A DNA stretch of 64,000 nt from Pseudomonas koreensis (GCF_025447595.1 NZ_JAOEJU010000002.1:248001-312000), one strand, 5' to 3'; positions 1 through 8,420 are shown, counted from the first letter of the stretch. Notes: generated by a model not told the origin, from the letters alone. Numbers and translations are program-made.

Positions 1-2
1 CT

Positions 3-272
3 GAATATGCTCCCACAGGCACTTGGTCAGCATTTGAAAACAAAGGGATGAGCGGGCAAGGTGGGAACCAGCAGGTTACCGACAAAAAGAAAGTTTTTGT
101 CGTGTTGCCTTCGGTTTTGGCAGGCATGGAGTATAAAGCCGACTACATCAATCGGCATAATGGGCAGTGGGCACGGTGGCACTCTACGGATACTAGTGTG
201 CAAGCAGTCTACAAAAAGCACATCGAGGCAATTCGCGCACGATTTGTTGAAGCATTGGAAAAAGGTGAGTAG
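3..272 (+). CDS. C-terminal part of an unrecognised protein, cut by the window edge
   Basis: The frame is open from base 3 to the TAG at 270-272, so this is most likely the tail of a longer gene entering from the left; an internal ATG at 48 is not preceded by a clear ribosome site. The visible 89 residues are hydrophilic, with Trp/Asn/His-rich text (NRHNGQWARWHS) and a basic helical end. I do not recognise the family. The next gene starts at the base directly after the stop, so the two are probably translated together. Confidence 0.55.
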   Translation, partial: EYAPTGTWSAFENKGMSGQGGNQQVTDKKKVFVVLPSVLAGMEYKADYINRHNGQWARWHSTDTSVQAVYKKHIEAIRARFVEALEKGE

Positions 273-683
273 ATGAAAATTAAGAAGCGTAGTCAGTTCA
301 AGTTAAGAATTTTTTTCGTTTTTTTGCTGTCGGCGCTTGCCAGTCTTGTCTTTGCTGGCGATAGCGAGACGGTTGACGCGCGTTCAGATGGCGCAGGTTG
401 CTATGGGTATCTGACGGAGTTGGTCAGAAGTAGCAATTTTCCGTTTCGTTACACGAGTAAAGATAAAGTTAATTTGTTAATTGACGATGATAATGGGGAA
501 AGGATACTGGCGCAGCTACAGTATGATACTTCCGGAGAGGGTATCGTTGGCTGGATCAAGTATTATCCGCAAGACAAAACTTTATTTAATGCTTCGGCTG
601 ATCTGGATGAGCCGGTTGAGTTGGCATACGATAAAAAATATTCAGAACTTTACGATAAGTGCCTTGCCAAGTTAAAAGATTGA
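273..683 (+). CDS. Small exported protein of unknown function
   Basis: This 136-residue protein begins with a basic segment (MKIKKRSQFKLR) and a hydrophobic core ending near FAGDSE, a typical Sec signal peptide, so the product is probably periplasmic. The mature part has two cysteines (GCYGY and YDKCLAKL) that could form a disulfide. The ATG follows the upstream TAG with no gap, indicating an operon. Its AT-rich codon use contrasts with the core genes further right. I recognise no domain. A partner or immunity role for the upstream protein is possible from the layout only. Confidence 0.65.
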   Translation: MKIKKRSQFKLRIFFVFLLSALASLVFAGDSETVDARSDGAGCYGYLTELVRSSNFPFRYTSKDKVNLLIDDDNGERILAQLQYDTSGEGIVGWIKYYPQDKTLFNASADLDEPVELAYDKKYSELYDKCLAKLKD

Positions 684-743
684 CTGGTGATAGTTAAATT
701 GGCGGGTTTGTCTTGTTGTGTTAGCGGTAAGTGGAAGTTAGGT

Positions 744-944
744 GTGCGTATACCGTTTAAATTTTTAACCTGGTTGCTGTTTGGCCTGTGCTGGACGGCT
801 TCTGCTCATGCCGAAGTCACCGCCTTCAGCCCAATTTCAGGCAATGAAGTGACGCTCACGTCTGAAGGCTCTTCGCTCGCGTTTTCGATTACTACCGATG
901 GGCGAAGCGAATCCAGAACCATCACCTTCGCGAGGAAAAGGTGA
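744..944 (+). pseudogene. Truncated XAC2610-like exported protein, N-terminal fragment
   Basis: The frame encodes a signal peptide (LLFGLCWTASAHA) followed by EVTAFSPISGNEVTL and ESRTITF, which parallels TSFSPVKNVEVML and ESRTINF in the XAC2610-like gene at 2422-2867. Similarity stops after TITF, and the frame ends at 944 inside a dispersed repeat (about 936-957), so the rest of the gene is missing. The GTG at 744 has GGAAG six bases upstream; a longer open frame starts at 687. I read it as a remnant left by a repeat-associated rearrangement. Confidence 0.55.
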
Positions 945-957
945 CAGATTTATTTGT
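936..957 (+). repeat. Dispersed repeat, 'GGTGACAGATTTATTT' type, copy 1
   Basis: AAAAGGTGACAGATTTATTT here matches AAAAGGGGACGGATTTATTT at 1826-1845 with two differences, in the same orientation. A third, inverted and more diverged copy lies at 1911-1938. Motifs of this kind are often seen beside REP-associated tyrosine transposases; that link is from memory. No transposase gene is visible here. The following bases 958-972 (GTGGTTTCACCAC) form a small hairpin. Confidence 0.55.
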
Positions 958-1070
958 GGTGGTTTCACCACTATTGGGCAGTTTAGTTTCGTAGTCTTAG
1001 GAAATCTAACAACAGTTTTATCTATCTTGTGTGTTTCTTGGGTGAATTATTTTTTGTGCAGTGTTTTTAA

Positions 1071-1817
1071 ATGGAATTAATGTTTGTGATTAAAAATATC
1101 GCTCTATCTTTTTGTATCGTTACTCTTTCTATTTTTAACAGCGCGGCCCAAGCGGAGCCGTTCTACTCCGCGAAGATACTGCAAGCCGATTATTCTGCAG
1201 TTCCTGACATAAAGCTGTTGATTAGAATTCAAGATGTTGAGTCAGGGAGTGATGAGGCAAGTGGTTCTAGCCTGGCCACTTGCATGAAGGCCAGTAAGTC
1301 AGCTACGCAGCCTGGCCCCAACCCTTGTTTCAGAATTCAGTTAGATGAAGGCGAAGGCAATGTGAAAGTGACGAGCCAGACATTGCTTAATGACCCTCAG
1401 CGAGCAAGCGATCCTGTATATATTGAGTTGGTCTATAAAAGTGGAGCAACCAAAAATCAGTATGGATATTATGATAATAAAACAGTATTGCTAACTATTG
1501 AGGATAATAATGGGTTGAATAATTGGGATTCGGATATCCCGCAAAGCCTGCCCCAAGTAAAGATTGAAAAAGATCGAGGGATTTATCAGTTGGTTCTTGC
1601 GGATGCCGATGCTCTGCTCAATTCTGCCTACCGAGATAAAGCCAGTCGTTTGAGTCAAGACAAGCGAGATGTTTTTCGTGAGGTTCAAAGAGCCTGGATG
1701 AAAAATAGAGATCTTGAATGCAATAGCGCAATATTTGGAGAGTATTCAGAAAGCTGTTTGATTCGGTTAACAATTGATCGTGCCAGACAGATCGCGGTTG
1801 CGCCTTTGGCTAAATAG
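1071..1817 (+). CDS. Exported protein with C-terminal LprI-like (DUF1311) domain
   Basis: The 248-residue product has a signal peptide ending near NSAAQAEP. The first part of the mature protein (about residues 30-165) is unrecognised. The last 85 residues fit the LprI/DUF1311 pattern: LLNSAYRDK, QRAWMKNRDLEC, then ESC and TIDRARQI, with the two cysteines expected to pair. Some members of this family inhibit lysozyme, but that activity cannot be inferred here. ATG 1071 lacks a clear ribosome site; ATG 1080 is an alternative that keeps the signal peptide. The gene lies between two direct repeats. Confidence 0.7.
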   Translation: MELMFVIKNIALSFCIVTLSIFNSAAQAEPFYSAKILQADYSAVPDIKLLIRIQDVESGSDEASGSSLATCMKASKSATQPGPNPCFRIQLDEGEGNVKVTSQTLLNDPQRASDPVYIELVYKSGATKNQYGYYDNKTVLLTIEDNNGLNNWDSDIPQSLPQVKIEKDRGIYQLVLADADALLNSAYRDKASRLSQDKRDVFREVQRAWMKNRDLECNSAIFGEYSESCLIRLTIDRARQIAVAPLAK

Positions 1818-1825
1818 CCAAATCG

Positions 1826-1938
1826 AAAAGGGGACGGATTTATTTTGTGTTTTGTAAAAAATGAGCAGACCGAATTTTTCGAGTTTGGTGGTTTCAGCCC
1901 TAGCGGAGCTCGATAAATAGATCTGCCCCGCTTCTTTT
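1826..1938. repeat. Inverted pair of 'GGGGACGGATTTATTT'-type repeats
   Basis: The copy at 1826-1845 is in the same orientation as the one at 936. The segment at 1911-1938 (ATAAATAGATCTGCCCCGC) is an imperfect inverse of it, about 14 of 20 positions. The pair could fold into a stem around a roughly 65-base loop, like a REP-type two-arm element. It lies directly after the LprI-like gene and may also end its transcript. Confidence 0.5.
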
Positions 1939-1993
1939 TTCCAGTCGCTGTGACTAGTGCCAAGGCGCGTCATTTCTTCTGAACGGATTCAAG

Positions 1994-2425
1994 ATGAGAA
2001 AGCTACTCCCGTTACTCATGGTTTTCCTCCCCCTGACTGCCCATAGCGAGGTCACCTCCGAAAACTACTGCTTCGATGACGCCCACTCGATCAAGTTCGA
2101 ACTCAGAACCTTCTACGATCACGAAAGCAATTGGTCGGGTGGTTTCGTCAAATACGCCAAGTCGAAAACGCCGATTTCCATCGTACTGACGGATCATCAG
2201 GAAGAAATACTTGCCCCGGACGCACCCACGCAAAATACCCGTACCTGGTCCGAGATTGTCGACGGCAAGGTCACGGGAACCTATGAGTGGGTCACCCAAG
2301 CAGCGATGAGCGTTTCGATGGTTTACACCAAGAAGTCCAACGGCAAGGAATACAGTTTCCTGCTTGACCCCAATGTCGATGTTTCTCTAGACGGTGGTTG
2401 CAAGTGGAAGCAGGGCGATCAATGA
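1994..2425 (+). CDS. Small exported protein of unknown function
   Basis: The protein has 143 residues with a clear signal peptide (MRKLLPLLMVFLPLTAHSE). The mature part has one cysteine near each end (ENYCFDD and GGCKWK), which suggests a disulfide-closed periplasmic domain. No family is recognised. Its TGA overlaps the ATG of the following XAC2610-like gene (ATGA at 2422-2425), so the two form a translationally coupled unit and probably work together. Confidence 0.72.
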   Translation: MRKLLPLLMVFLPLTAHSEVTSENYCFDDAHSIKFELRTFYDHESNWSGGFVKYAKSKTPISIVLTDHQEEILAPDAPTQNTRTWSEIVDGKVTGTYEWVTQAAMSVSMVYTKKSNGKEYSFLLDPNVDVSLDGGCKWKQGDQ

Positions 2426-2867
2426 GTCGAGTGAGCTTGGGTCTGGCGCTGTTCGGGGTGTTGGAATCGGCGTCGGCGGGGGCGGAGGCAACATCGTTCA
2501 GCCCTGTTAAAAACGTTGAAGTGATGTTGGAAGTGAGCGGCCGAAAGTGACGGTTCAAGTCGATGCTCGCGAGTCGCGAACCATCAACTTTTCCGCTGAA
2601 AAATCCCTGCACGTCGCTATCGACGATTTCAACTTCGATGGCATGAAAGATTTTTCGGTCTGGCAGATCGACGACGGCATGGGCACCTACACCATCCACC
2701 GGATTTTCATCTACCGGCCGAAAACCGCTGACTTCGAGGAAGTGCAGCCGGATTGTGGCGATGGTTTCGTCAACCTCCGTGTCGACAAGAAACGCAAAGT
2801 ATTGCTCAGCACTTACTGGGGAATGAACGGGTCACAGTCATGTGTGACGCGCTTTCACAAGCGCTGA
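2422..2867 (+). pseudogene. XAC2610-like exported protein disrupted by a frameshift
   Basis: From ATG 2422 the frame gives a signal peptide and ATSFSPVKNVEVML, then hits TGA at 2548-2550. The +2 frame carries the rest of the family text: VTVQVDARESRTINF, VAIDDFNFDGMKDFSVW, DDGMGTYTIHRIFIY, and ends at 2867. Joining the frames near 2515-2530 restores one continuous protein of about 147 residues. The GTG at 2547 would produce only a leaderless fragment. This is either a real single-base indel or a sequence error. Confidence 0.65.
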
Positions 2868-2966
2868 CCCTGAGCCCGTCACGGTAAACGTTTAGCGCTT
2901 GTGCATCTGACAACCCCCATTTTCCTTTAAACTCCCCGCCCTCAAGGAACGCGCTCAGGACACGGA

Positions 2967-4361
2967 ATGCCAGCCCCCTCTTTCTCTCTTCGCCCCGCGA
3001 TGGTGCTGTGGCTGTATGCCGCGGCAATCGTGCATGTGCTCGCCGGTCTCACGTTGACCTGGGCCGGTCATTCCGGATTACTCGACGGCTATCTTCACAC
3101 CCTCGAACTCGCGTTCTGGGGTGCGGACGTGGTTCCCGCCGCCGGTCACGAGCAGCAGGTGTGGTGGCTCGCACTGTTCGGCGCGACGCTGCAAAGTTAT
3201 TCGCTGTACATGCTCGCGTTGGTGCACCTTGGCAACCGTCTTAAAGCACCTGCAATTTGGGGCTGGTTGATGGCGGGCGTCCTGTTATGGGCACCACAGG
3301 ACATGTGGCTTTCCGCGCAAAAACAGGTCTGGTCGCATCTGTGGCTCGACGGTTTTGCGCTACTGGTCCTGTTGCCGCCGCTGATCTGGTTATTGCGCCA
3401 TGATCGTCGGAAATCCCCGCCGGAAAGAACGGTGAGCAAGTCCAACCCCTTTGCCGGCGGTGCCTACAAGCGCGTGCTGATCACCGGGGGCACCGGGTTT
3501 ATCGGTGAAGCGGTGGTCAATCAGTTACTCGACGCCGGTCACACGGTCAGCGTGTTGGCGCGTGATCCGTTGAAAGCGGCGAACCTGTTCGACGGTCGCG
3601 TCCGCTGTGTGCGTTTGTTGAGCGAGCTCGGCTGCGACGAATCCTTCGACGTGGTGATCAATCTGGCCGGCGCACCAGTCGCTGGCCCGCGCTGGAGTCC
3701 CGAGCGTCAGGCGCAATTGCTCGCCAGTCGGGTCGATACCACCGAAGCCTTGATGACCTGGCTGAAGCGCACGAGCCATAAACCCGCGCTTTGGGTTCAG
3801 GCCTCGGCTATCGGTTTCTACGGCGTACGCGATGCCAGTGAAAGCCTCGATGAACAGGCCAGCAAGGGCGACGGTTTCATGGCCGAGCTCTGTGCGCGTT
3901 GGGAGGCTTCGGCGCAACCCGCCACGCAGTTTGGTGTGCGTCAGGTGGTGCTGCGCCTCGGCGTAGTGTTCGGGCCGGGCGGTGCGCTGCTGCCGTTGCT
4001 GATCCCGTTCCGTCTGGGTTTCGGCGGGCGCATGGGCGATGGTCGGCAGATCATGATCTGGGTGCATCGCGACGATGTGATTCAGGTGATCGCGCGATCC
4101 TTCCACGATGAAAATTTGCGCGGCACCTACAACATGGTCGCGCCCGAAACCGTCAGTCAGGCAACGTTCGCCGAGAACGTCGGCAAAGTCCTCAAGCGCC
4201 CGGTGTGGTTCCACATTCCAGCAGCGCCGGTGCGTGCGTTGGCCGGGGAAATGGCTCAGCTGTTCTTCGACGGCCAGCGTGTGGTGCCGCAGCGTTTGAG
4301 CGAGGCGGGCTACACGTTCCGCTATCCGACCCTCGACGCCGCGCTGCGCGATCTGGCCTGA
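2967..4361 (+). CDS. TIGR01777-family NAD(P)-dependent epimerase/dehydrogenase with N-terminal membrane domain
   Basis: The 464-residue protein has two parts. Residues 1-145 hold about four hydrophobic helices of DoxX-like character. From about residue 168 an extended short-chain dehydrogenase fold begins with the nucleotide-binding loop GGTGFIG, followed by NLAGAPVAGPRW, QASAIGFYG and RLGVVFGPGGALLP, all typical of TIGR01777 (YfcH-like) proteins. Such proteins are usually near 300 residues and soluble; here the extra domain would tether the enzyme to the inner membrane. The substrate is unknown. The dikinase-like gene starts 9 bases after the stop, so they are probably co-transcribed. Confidence 0.88.
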   Translation: MPAPSFSLRPAMVLWLYAAAIVHVLAGLTLTWAGHSGLLDGYLHTLELAFWGADVVPAAGHEQQVWWLALFGATLQSYSLYMLALVHLGNRLKAPAIWGWLMAGVLLWAPQDMWLSAQKQVWSHLWLDGFALLVLLPPLIWLLRHDRRKSPPERTVSKSNPFAGGAYKRVLITGGTGFIGEAVVNQLLDAGHTVSVLARDPLKAANLFDGRVRCVRLLSELGCDESFDVVINLAGAPVAGPRWSPERQAQLLASRVDTTEALMTWLKRTSHKPALWVQASAIGFYGVRDASESLDEQASKGDGFMAELCARWEASAQPATQFGVRQVVLRLGVVFGPGGALLPLLIPFRLGFGGRMGDGRQIMIWVHRDDVIQVIARSFHDENLRGTYNMVAPETVSQATFAENVGKVLKRPVWFHIPAAPVRALAGEMAQLFFDGQRVVPQRLSEAGYTFRYPTLDAALRDLA

Positions 4362-4370
4362 GGATTGCCC

Positions 4371-6821
4371 ATGAGCAAGCCCTTGATGTACTTGCTGGCC
4401 GGCAACGGCAGCGCCGCCGATTGGTGGGATGACGCGCTGCCGCATTTTCAGCGTTACGACGTGGTGCCGCTGGAGCTGCCGGGCTTCGGCGCCAACCCGC
4501 AGCCGCCCTGCGAGGATCTGGCGGCTTACGCCCAGACCTTGTTGGCGATGACGCAAAAGGGCAGTGCGATCATGGCCGTCGGGGTCAACGCGTTGCTGGT
4601 GCTGCATGCGCTGCAACGTCGGCCCGGGCACTTTTCTCGCAGTGTTTTGCTGGCGCCGGTGGGCGCCTTTTTGTGGCAGCGTCGATTGCCGGCGCTGATG
4701 TCACCGCTGCCGATCCGCAAGACCATTCATTGGCTGCTGTCGAACAAACCCACGCTGTTCGCGCGCAAGTTCTCCAACCAGACCTGGACGCCCGCGCAGT
4801 ATCAGCGCATGGGCGCCGGTTATGCGCGCTGCCGTGCGTTTGTGCCGCACTGGGATCTGATCCGTGCCGACACCGCGTTGCCATTGCTGGAGTGGATCAC
4901 CGACCCGGTCGAACTGGTCTGGGGCGATCAGGACAAGGTGCTTGGCATCGAACAAGCGGCGGCATGGTCGGCGATTCTTGCGCGCGCAGACCTGACCATC
5001 AGCCTGAAACCCGGTTGGGGACATTACCCGTGGATCGACGCGCCCGCGCAGTTTGCGCAGTGGCTGGAGTCGGGCGAGCGCGGCTTCGTCGCGCACACCA
5101 AGGGCGGGCGTTTGCGTCTGGCGGAACTGGCCCGGCAACCGGTGCCGGCGGCGCTGACCCTCAACGACTACAACGATCCGCGACTACCGACCTTCCTCGC
5201 CGGCCAACCACAGGCGATCTGGGCGGTGCGTTCCTCCAGTTACGGCGAAGATCAGGCCGACTCGGCGAATGCCGGTTTGAGCACGACCTACCTGCGTGAG
5301 CCGGCCGCCAACGTGCCGGCGCGCATCGCCGAGCTGACTGCCGAAGGTGTCGAGGAAGTGGTGGTGCAGCGCTTCATCACGCCGCAGGTGTCGGGCATCG
5401 CATTTGTGCGTCATCTGTCGGTGGAGCTCGAATGGGTTGAAGGTCATCTTGAGTCCCTTGCCGACGGTCAGATCAGCCCGGAGCGGGCGACGCTTTCGCG
5501 GCTCGGCGATGCCTGGCGCAGTGGCACGTTCACGGCCACCGATGGGTTGACCGAAGACGTGCTGTGGCGCTTTCTCCAGGATGTCTTGCGGGTGTTTCAC
5601 TATGTGCCGGGCGATGTCGAATGGGCCTGGGACGGTACGCAACTGTGGCTGCTGCAATACCGGCCGATCAGCGACTACGGCTGGCGCCGGCACCTGACGG
5701 CCGCCAACATCGCTGAGATTCTGCCGCCGCAACCCAGTGTGCTGGTGGAGTACGCCCAGCGCCGGGCCGCCGCGAGCATTCCGGCGATCATGGCCCGTTG
5801 GGATGCGCGGGTGTTGCAGGACAACGAGCCGTTCACGGCCGTGTTTGGCGGTGCGTCCTACATCAACAACGACCTGTTTCTCGCACGGTTGGCCGACTGG
5901 GGCATCAGCGCCAGCAACTATGCCGGTGAAGTCGGCGGCGCGACCCCGCATCTGCCGTGGCGACCGCTGCGGATGTTGCGTTCTCTGCCATTGTTTCTGC
6001 GCATGCAACGTATCGCTCGCGGAAATTTGCTGAGCCTTGAACACGGCTTGCAGCGCTTCGACCAAGAGCTGACCGACCTCGTCGCCCAGGGGGCGGACGG
6101 TCAGCAACTCGCCGACTGGTTCACCCGGTTTTATGTGTTCGTGGTGCAGGGCAATCTGTGTATCGCCGCGGCGCTGGCCAGCAGCGGCGGGGACTGGCTC
6201 GGCCGACCGCCCACCGCTTACGACAACCTGGAGAACAGCCCTCATCGGCTGCCGTGGGAGACCGATCCGGCCACACCTCGACCCGCGTCGAACTCACTGC
6301 CATTACAGGCGTTCCCGCAATGGTCAGGGCTGATTTGCCTCGCGCATTCGACCGGCCTGCCGGGCCTGCGTGGTTACTACCTGCAAGTGCGCGAGTGGTA
6401 TCGCGACAACCTGATGCGCATCTTCTTCCGCCTGCACCACGCCATGCCACTGGCGGATCGCGAACACTGGTTTGCACCGCACCCGGACATCCGCACGCGC
6501 GATGGCAGCTTCTGGCAGGACGGCCGCGAAGGTGCCGAACAGGCCACCGGATTCATGATTTACCCGGGGCAGGTGCGGGGCATTCTTGGCGAAGACATCT
6601 TGCTGGAAGACACCCTGGATCCTGGGCGTCACGCGCACTATCAGGCCGCGCGGGCGGTGATTGCGCGGATGGGTGGGCGGTTGTCGCATGGTTCGACGTT
6701 GTTGCGGGAACTGCGCAAGCCTTCGGCGGTGATGCCGCAGGTGGATCCGGCTTGGGTGGGGTGTGAGGTGGTGTATCGGGATGGTGTACTGGAATTGATG
6801 AATTCGAAGGATGTGAAGTGA
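4371..6821 (+). CDS. Fusion of a degenerate alpha/beta-hydrolase and a PEP-synthase/rifampin-phosphotransferase-like dikinase
   Basis: This 816-residue protein starts at ATG 4371, preceded by TGAGGA at good spacing (a TTG at 4365 is the alternative). Residues 1-235 are an alpha/beta-hydrolase fold: LELPGFG, an elbow reading GVNA where GxSxG is expected (Asn about 73), WGDQD and GWGHYPW (His about 218). Residues about 245-440 are a compact ATP-grasp domain of the PEP/pyruvate dikinase type (AVRSSSYGED at about 285, VEWAWDG, LLQYRPISDY). A helical middle section follows, then a swivelling phosphohistidine domain (GGRLSHGSTLLREL, His about 773). Order and middle domain resemble rifampin phosphotransferase. 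The substrate is unknown, and the hydrolase part probably lacks esterase chemistry. Confidence 0.85.
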   Translation: MSKPLMYLLAGNGSAADWWDDALPHFQRYDVVPLELPGFGANPQPPCEDLAAYAQTLLAMTQKGSAIMAVGVNALLVLHALQRRPGHFSRSVLLAPVGAFLWQRRLPALMSPLPIRKTIHWLLSNKPTLFARKFSNQTWTPAQYQRMGAGYARCRAFVPHWDLIRADTALPLLEWITDPVELVWGDQDKVLGIEQAAAWSAILARADLTISLKPGWGHYPWIDAPAQFAQWLESGERGFVAHTKGGRLRLAELARQPVPAALTLNDYNDPRLPTFLAGQPQAIWAVRSSSYGEDQADSANAGLSTTYLREPAANVPARIAELTAEGVEEVVVQRFITPQVSGIAFVRHLSVELEWVEGHLESLADGQISPERATLSRLGDAWRSGTFTATDGLTEDVLWRFLQDVLRVFHYVPGDVEWAWDGTQLWLLQYRPISDYGWRRHLTAANIAEILPPQPSVLVEYAQRRAAASIPAIMARWDARVLQDNEPFTAVFGGASYINNDLFLARLADWGISASNYAGEVGGATPHLPWRPLRMLRSLPLFLRMQRIARGNLLSLEHGLQRFDQELTDLVAQGADGQQLADWFTRFYVFVVQGNLCIAAALASSGGDWLGRPPTAYDNLENSPHRLPWETDPATPRPASNSLPLQAFPQWSGLICLAHSTGLPGLRGYYLQVREWYRDNLMRIFFRLHHAMPLADREHWFAPHPDIRTRDGSFWQDGREGAEQATGFMIYPGQVRGILGEDILLEDTLDPGRHAHYQAARAVIARMGGRLSHGSTLLRELRKPSAVMPQVDPAWVGCEVVYRDGVLELMNSKDVK

Positions 6822-7327
6822 AACGACTGCTGGTGTTATGCATGAGCTGGTTGCCGATGGCCGTTATGGCGGCAGGTGTCTGCAATCAGGAAACTGACTC
6901 CAAATATTTCTTATCGCAATGGCCGGAGAGCGGCGGAGATCCGGAAGACATACTTTCCAGTCTCGATGGAAAAGAATTCTCTATCGAGCCAGGCCACGTG
7001 GTCTTCCGTGGCGACCTAAACGGCGATGGTATCGAAGACTTCATCTTCAATTCCCGCGTAGGCATTGGCTCTTCGATGGACAGCACATTCGCCTTCCTGA
7101 TCCAGTGCCGCGGTTACTTGAAGTATTCGGGTGGCGATTATTTCGCCGGGGTCAAAGTTCTGGACGGTCCTCCCAAAGGTGGCGGTGAATTCAAGGACAT
7201 CGAGATCTACTCCTACATCAGGGACAAGCGAGGGCGGATTCGCTACAAGGGCGAAGAGGGCATGACCCGGCCGCATCTGTGGCAATTCAACCCGCAGACA
7301 CAGCGTTATGAAGGTCAGTCTGAGTAA
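6818..7327 (+). CDS. Exported protein with an FG-GAP/VCBS-like calcium-loop motif
   Basis: The GTG start at 6818 overlaps the TGA of the dikinase-like gene (GTGA), so translation is coupled. The 169-residue product has a signal peptide (LLVLCMSWLPMAVMAAG). The mature part contains FRGDLNGDGIEDFIF, a DxNxDGxxD loop like those in VCBS/FG-GAP repeats that often bind calcium. It also has two cysteines. No wider family is recognised. It opens the run of exported proteins that continues to 12184. Confidence 0.7.
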   Translation: MKRLLVLCMSWLPMAVMAAGVCNQETDSKYFLSQWPESGGDPEDILSSLDGKEFSIEPGHVVFRGDLNGDGIEDFIFNSRVGIGSSMDSTFAFLIQCRGYLKYSGGDYFAGVKVLDGPPKGGGEFKDIEIYSYIRDKRGRIRYKGEEGMTRPHLWQFNPQTQRYEGQSE

Positions 7328-7363
7328 GCCAGCGGTTTCCCACTGCAGTTATGGAGTTAGTAC

Positions 7364-7870
7364 TTGAAAGGATTTTCGATTGTTCTCGGCAGCTTGCTGT
7401 CCGCTGCCACTTCCATGGCATTCGCCGCCGATCCCGACTTCAGGGATTACGCCGTCATCCCCGTTTTCAGCGGCCCCAACCATGAACCGGTGCAGCAGGA
7501 GCAAAGCAACCCGGTCATGGACAGCACCCGGGCGAAGGCCCTGCAAGGCAAGGTCAATTTCGCCGGCCATTACATCCTGTACAGGTTCGGCTGTGGCGGC
7601 GGCGCCATTTGCGGCGAAGTGCTGGACGCCCAGACCGGTGATGTCGTTGGCGGTCTTCCGAATGCCTACGACGGCAGCACTTTCGACACGACGTATTTGC
7701 CCGATAGTCGCTTGATCATTATTTCCGGAGTCACGCTCGATGGCGAAGAAGACGCCCAGGGAAATCGCCTGGAAAACCGTAACCGGGATCGGTACTACGA
7801 ATTCGTAAACAATGAGTTCCGGCTGCTTGGCATGACCGACGTGGAATCACCGTCGATCGATGAGGAGTGA
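7364..7870 (+). CDS. Exported protein of unknown function (NFAGHY...GCG type)
   Basis: Translation probably starts at TTG 7364, with GGAG seven bases upstream. The 168-residue product has a signal peptide ending near MAFAADPD. The mature part contains VNFAGHYILYRFGCGGG and a following CGEVLDAQTGDVVGGLP, a motif pair I have seen in many uncharacterised proteobacterial exported proteins. The end is acidic. The stop lies a few bases before the next gene's start, supporting one operon. Confidence 0.7.
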   Translation: MKGFSIVLGSLLSAATSMAFAADPDFRDYAVIPVFSGPNHEPVQQEQSNPVMDSTRAKALQGKVNFAGHYILYRFGCGGGAICGEVLDAQTGDVVGGLPNAYDGSTFDTTYLPDSRLIIISGVTLDGEEDAQGNRLENRNRDRYYEFVNNEFRLLGMTDVESPSIDEE

Positions 7871-7874
7871 GTCG

Positions 7875-8420
7875 ATGAACCGTCTTCTTGCGAGCAGCCT
7901 TTCGCTGCTGCTCTCGCTGCCAGCTTTCGCCGGTCCCAAGGACGCCTTCACCCAACGCGATGTCATGCAATGTGGCGGCGTTGAAGTGGTATTGGCGTCG
8001 TCCTGCCGATCCGTGACGGTGGATGACGCAGAAACTCACCTCATCCCGGTCTGCTCCGATCAGACGATCAACATCGGCGGCAAAGTGTTGCGCCGCAACA
8101 TCGACAAGGTTTCACAGCTTACGTCGGACGGTAAGAAGACGAAGATGCTGAGTAACGTTGTCGTGGCGATGGATTGTGTGAAAGGCACCAAGGGCAGTCT
8201 TGTTTCGATAGGTGGTTACGGCGGTTGCGGTGCCTGTCCTGAATGGCGCGGGTATTACTCGACGGCGGGGCGATTGGAGCAATACAGCTTCGATAATACT
8301 CAGCGCTCATTTGGTTCGAAGGGTTCCTGGGAAGAGCTGATCAAGGCTTATGGCGTGACGAAGACGCAGCTGCAGTCGGAAAGCCCCTCGGTGAAAAGGA
8401 TCGACTATGGGCAGCCTTAA
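7875..8420 (+). CDS. Cysteine-rich exported protein of unknown function
   Basis: ATG 7875 follows GAGGAG at seven bases, which favours it over the in-frame ATG at 7860. The 181-residue product has a signal peptide (LLASSLSLLLSLPAFAG). The mature protein has several cysteines (MQCGG, ASSCRS, PVCSD, MDCVK, GGCGACPEW), so disulfides in the periplasm are likely. No family is recognised. Its last 14 bases overlap the next gene. Confidence 0.7.
   Translation: MNRLLASSLSLLLSLPAFAGPKDAFTQRDVMQCGGVEVVLASSCRSVTVDDAETHLIPVCSDQTINIGGKVLRRNIDKVSQLTSDGKKTKMLSNVVVAMDCVKGTKGSLVSIGGYGGCGACPEWRGYYSTAGRLEQYSFDNTQRSFGSKGSWEELIKAYGVTKTQLQSESPSVKRIDYGQP

Noticed and set aside
3525..4631. Long minus-strand frame opposite the TIGR01777 gene
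   Set aside because: It mirrors a high-GC gene on the other strand and has low-complexity His/Arg/Gln-rich text without family similarity.
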